Below are positions 62,386 through 64,000 of a DNA stretch of 64,000 nt, piece by piece. The notes beneath the pieces were generated by a model. It ran no database searches, was not told the DNA's origin, and saw only the letters and a program-made list of their open reading frames with translations. Numbering within the stretch: position 1 is the stretch's first letter; each line of letters starts with the position of its first letter. Source of the stretch: Flavobacterium faecale (lineage in GTDB: Bacteria; Bacteroidota; Bacteroidia; Flavobacteriales; Flavobacteriaceae); assembly GCF_003076455.1 (NCBI RefSeq), contig NZ_CP020918.1, positions 1,364,001 to 1,428,000 on the forward strand. The letters are read 5' to 3'. The position numbers and the translations under genes are program-made.

Positions 62386-62817
62386 ATGGAAAAATCAAAA
62401 TTACATAAATACGACAAAGCTTACCTACGCATCGCAACAGAATGGGGATTATTGTCCTATTGTAAACGAAAAAAAGTAGGTGCTATTATTGTCAAAGATC
62501 GAATGATCATCTCTGATGGGTACAATGGTACACCGTCTGGTTTTGGAAATTGTTGCGAAGATGATGACGGATTAACCCGTTGGGATGTCCTACATGCAGA
62601 GGCAAATGCGATCTTAAAGGTAGCGCGTTCTACTCAATCTTGTGAAGGAGCTACCTTATATATTACGCTTTCCCCTTGCAAGGAGTGTAGTAAATTAATT
62701 CATCAATCTGGTATAAAACGTGTGGTGTACAACAATGGCTATCGTGATGAATCTGGAATTGAATTTCTTAAAAAAGCGGGGGTTATAGTAGAACAAATAA
62801 AAGATCTTGAAGACTAA
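62386..62817 (+). CDS. dCMP deaminase (ComEB family)
   Basis: A 143-residue cytidine/deoxycytidylate deaminase fold. The catalytic zinc site is complete: H70-A-E72, with C98 and C101 in SPCKECSKL. YNGTPSGFGNC is the substrate-loop motif of dCMP deaminases. It converts dCMP to dUMP for thymidylate synthesis. It lies between the HupE-like gene and the S41 protease; its TAA directly abuts the protease ATG, an arrangement I recall from other Bacteroidota. Confidence 0.94.
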   Translation: MEKSKLHKYDKAYLRIATEWGLLSYCKRKKVGAIIVKDRMIISDGYNGTPSGFGNCCEDDDGLTRWDVLHAEANAILKVARSTQSCEGATLYITLSPCKECSKLIHQSGIKRVVYNNGYRDESGIEFLKKAGVIVEQIKDLED

Positions 62818-64000
62818 ATGAAATTTCAACTCAAATACCTACCTATTCTTATCTGCCTTAGCGTGGCAGTAGGTGTGGTCGTGGGTGGAAGTTTGTCTTC
62901 TTCGAAAACAAAAAATTATTTAGCCAAAAATAGCTCCAAGCAAAAGCTAGATAAGCTCATTGATTTTATCGAAAATGATTATGTTGACGATGTCAATACC
63001 GATTCTATAGTTGAGCTTACGGTCAACAAAATTATGGGACAATTGGATCCGCATTCTGTATACGTACCATCCAACGAACAAAAACGGGTGGTCGAGAATA
63101 TGAGAGGTGACTTTGTTGGAATAGGCGTTAGCTTTTATATGTTCAAGGATACGCTGGCAGTTATTCGACCTCTTGAAAATGGTCCATCTGCTAGAGCGGG
63201 TATCAAAGCGGGTGACCGTATTTTATATGCAAATAAATCACAACTTTTTGGGCGTCAACTTCCGTCCGATAGTTTATATGCCAAATTAAAAGGAGCAGAG
63301 GGCTCGAATGTGGCTTTGACTATTTTTCGAAAATCAGAAAATAAAAAGATACAAATCAACCTGAAGAGAGATGTAATTCCGCTGAAAAGTGTTGATGCTT
63401 CTTTATTGCTCAATCCAACTACAGGCTATATCAAAATCAATCGCTTCGCAGAAACAACCTATTCTGAATTTAGAAAAGCATTGCTCCAATTAAAAAAAGC
63501 GGGTATGAACACCCTAATTTTGGATTTGCGTGACAATGGCGGTGGCTATATGGAAGAGTCAATTGCAATCGCTGATGATTTTTTGAAAGAGAAACAGTTA
63601 ATTGTTTTTACAAAAGATAAAAAAGGAAAAGTCGAAAGTACTTTTGCCAAAAGCAATGGAATTTTTGAGAATGGAAAAGTCGTTATTTTAATCAATGAGA
63701 ACAGTGCTTCGGCAAGTGAAATATTAGCAGGGGCAATACAAGACAATGATCGCGGTACAATTATAGGGCGTCGTTCTTTTGGGAAAGGTTTGGTGCAGCG
63801 CGAAATGGAGTTTGATGATGGCTCGGCTGTACGTTTGACCGTTGCGCGCTATTACACTCCCACGGGACGTTCGATCCAAAAATCATATTCGAAAGGGAAG
63901 GAATCGTATTTCAAAGAATCAGAAGCTCGCTTTTTGTCGGGTGAGTTATATGCCAAAGACAGTATAAAAATAGCGGATAGTCTTAAATTTAAAACACCAA
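62818..64000 (+). CDS. C-terminal processing protease (S41 family), 3' truncated by the window
   Basis: The frame starts ATG AAA at 62818, immediately after the dCMP deaminase stop, and remains open to the last base (394 codons visible). An N-terminal membrane/signal segment (YLPILICLSVAVGVVVGG) is followed by the helical cap region, a PDZ domain (about 90-170: FVGIGVSFYMFKD, ENGPSARAGIKAGDRIL) and the S41 catalytic core. The catalytic serine is S298 in ENSASASEILAGAIQDND and the lysine is K323 in RSFGKGLVQ; their spacing of 25 fits the Ser-Lys dyad of CtpA/Prc proteases. These act in the periplasm on C-termini of exported proteins. The C-terminal end is outside the window. Confidence 0.93.
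   Translation, partial: MKFQLKYLPILICLSVAVGVVVGGSLSSSKTKNYLAKNSSKQKLDKLIDFIENDYVDDVNTDSIVELTVNKIMGQLDPHSVYVPSNEQKRVVENMRGDFVGIGVSFYMFKDTLAVIRPLENGPSARAGIKAGDRILYANKSQLFGRQLPSDSLYAKLKGAEGSNVALTIFRKSENKKIQINLKRDVIPLKSVDASLLLNPTTGYIKINRFAETTYSEFRKALLQLKKAGMNTLILDLRDNGGGYMEESIAIADDFLKEKQLIVFTKDKKGKVESTFAKSNGIFENGKVVILINENSASASEILAGAIQDNDRGTIIGRRSFGKGLVQREMEFDDGSAVRLTVARYYTPTGRSIQKSYSKGKESYFKESEARFLSGELYAKDSIKIADSLKFKTP

Overview
The window looks like a chromosomal segment of a Flavobacterium-type bacterium (Bacteroidota, Flavobacteriaceae). The DNA is AT-rich. Start codons lack strong Shine-Dalgarno sites, and many genes are preceded by the Bacteroidota -7 box TAnnTTTG. The gene set is characteristic: type IX secretion (T9SS) sorting domains, a PorP/SprF-like protein, a SusC-style TonB-dependent receptor, DUF3098, DUF4271 and DUF4296 proteins, and the ftsX-DUF3098-uppP-truB cluster. 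No rRNA, tRNA or CRISPR array was recognised.

Layout. 1-2571: the end of an OmpA/roadblock-type protein, a Rab/Ras-like small GTPase and a hybrid histidine kinase whose H-box histidine is Asp, as a tight operon. 2833-8500: envelope lipoproteins and small secreted or outer-membrane proteins, a zinc alcohol dehydrogenase, a thioredoxin-fold protein and a possible 25-aa ORF. 8599-11321 (minus): ftsX, DUF3098, uppP, truB. 11482-14781: leuS, carrying an in-frame insert of about 154 codons that encodes a DUF559 (Vsr-like) nuclease domain between GC-rich palindromic repeats. 14994-22682: YugP-like peptidase, hemD/DUF4271, polyprenol-phosphate mannosyltransferase, dihydroorotase, DUF4296 lipoprotein, epimerase and tyrS, with 7-bp and 13-bp tandem arrays between the last two. 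22827-24259: LuxE/PaaK-like acyl-protein synthetase, containing a solo copy of the GC-rich palindrome, and a tiny protein that is essentially only a T9SS sorting domain. 24333-26085: an IS1182-like element inserted in the loop of a terminator, with a nonsense-interrupted transposase. 26165-32584: beta-helix lipoprotein, TonB receptor, and a PhoB/PhoR-like pair. 32664-33734: a MurG-like glycosyltransferase.

34561-52515 is a surface-adhesin locus. A small secreted ORF precedes a 4,895-aa T9SS type-B adhesin with six thrombospondin-3-like calcium motifs, Ig-like repeats and ten 666/675-bp repeats, followed by a PorP/SprF partner and an OmpA/PD40 protein. The adhesin repeats contain a recent 2,007-bp-period duplication. 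52597-64000 is mostly housekeeping: a large outer-membrane barrel protein, aspartokinase with a GNAT, fructose-1,6-bisphosphatase, a TerB-like protein, a FucP-like sugar transporter, and an operon of HupE/UreJ-like protein, dCMP deaminase and a C-terminal processing protease that runs off the window.

The observations most worth following are the DUF559 module bracketed by inverted palindromes inside leuS, with a solo palindrome in another gene read in a different frame (a possible REP/RAYT-like mobile system); the roadblock-GTPase-degenerate kinase operon; the adhesin duplication; the repeat arrays beside tyrS; and the IS inside a terminator loop.
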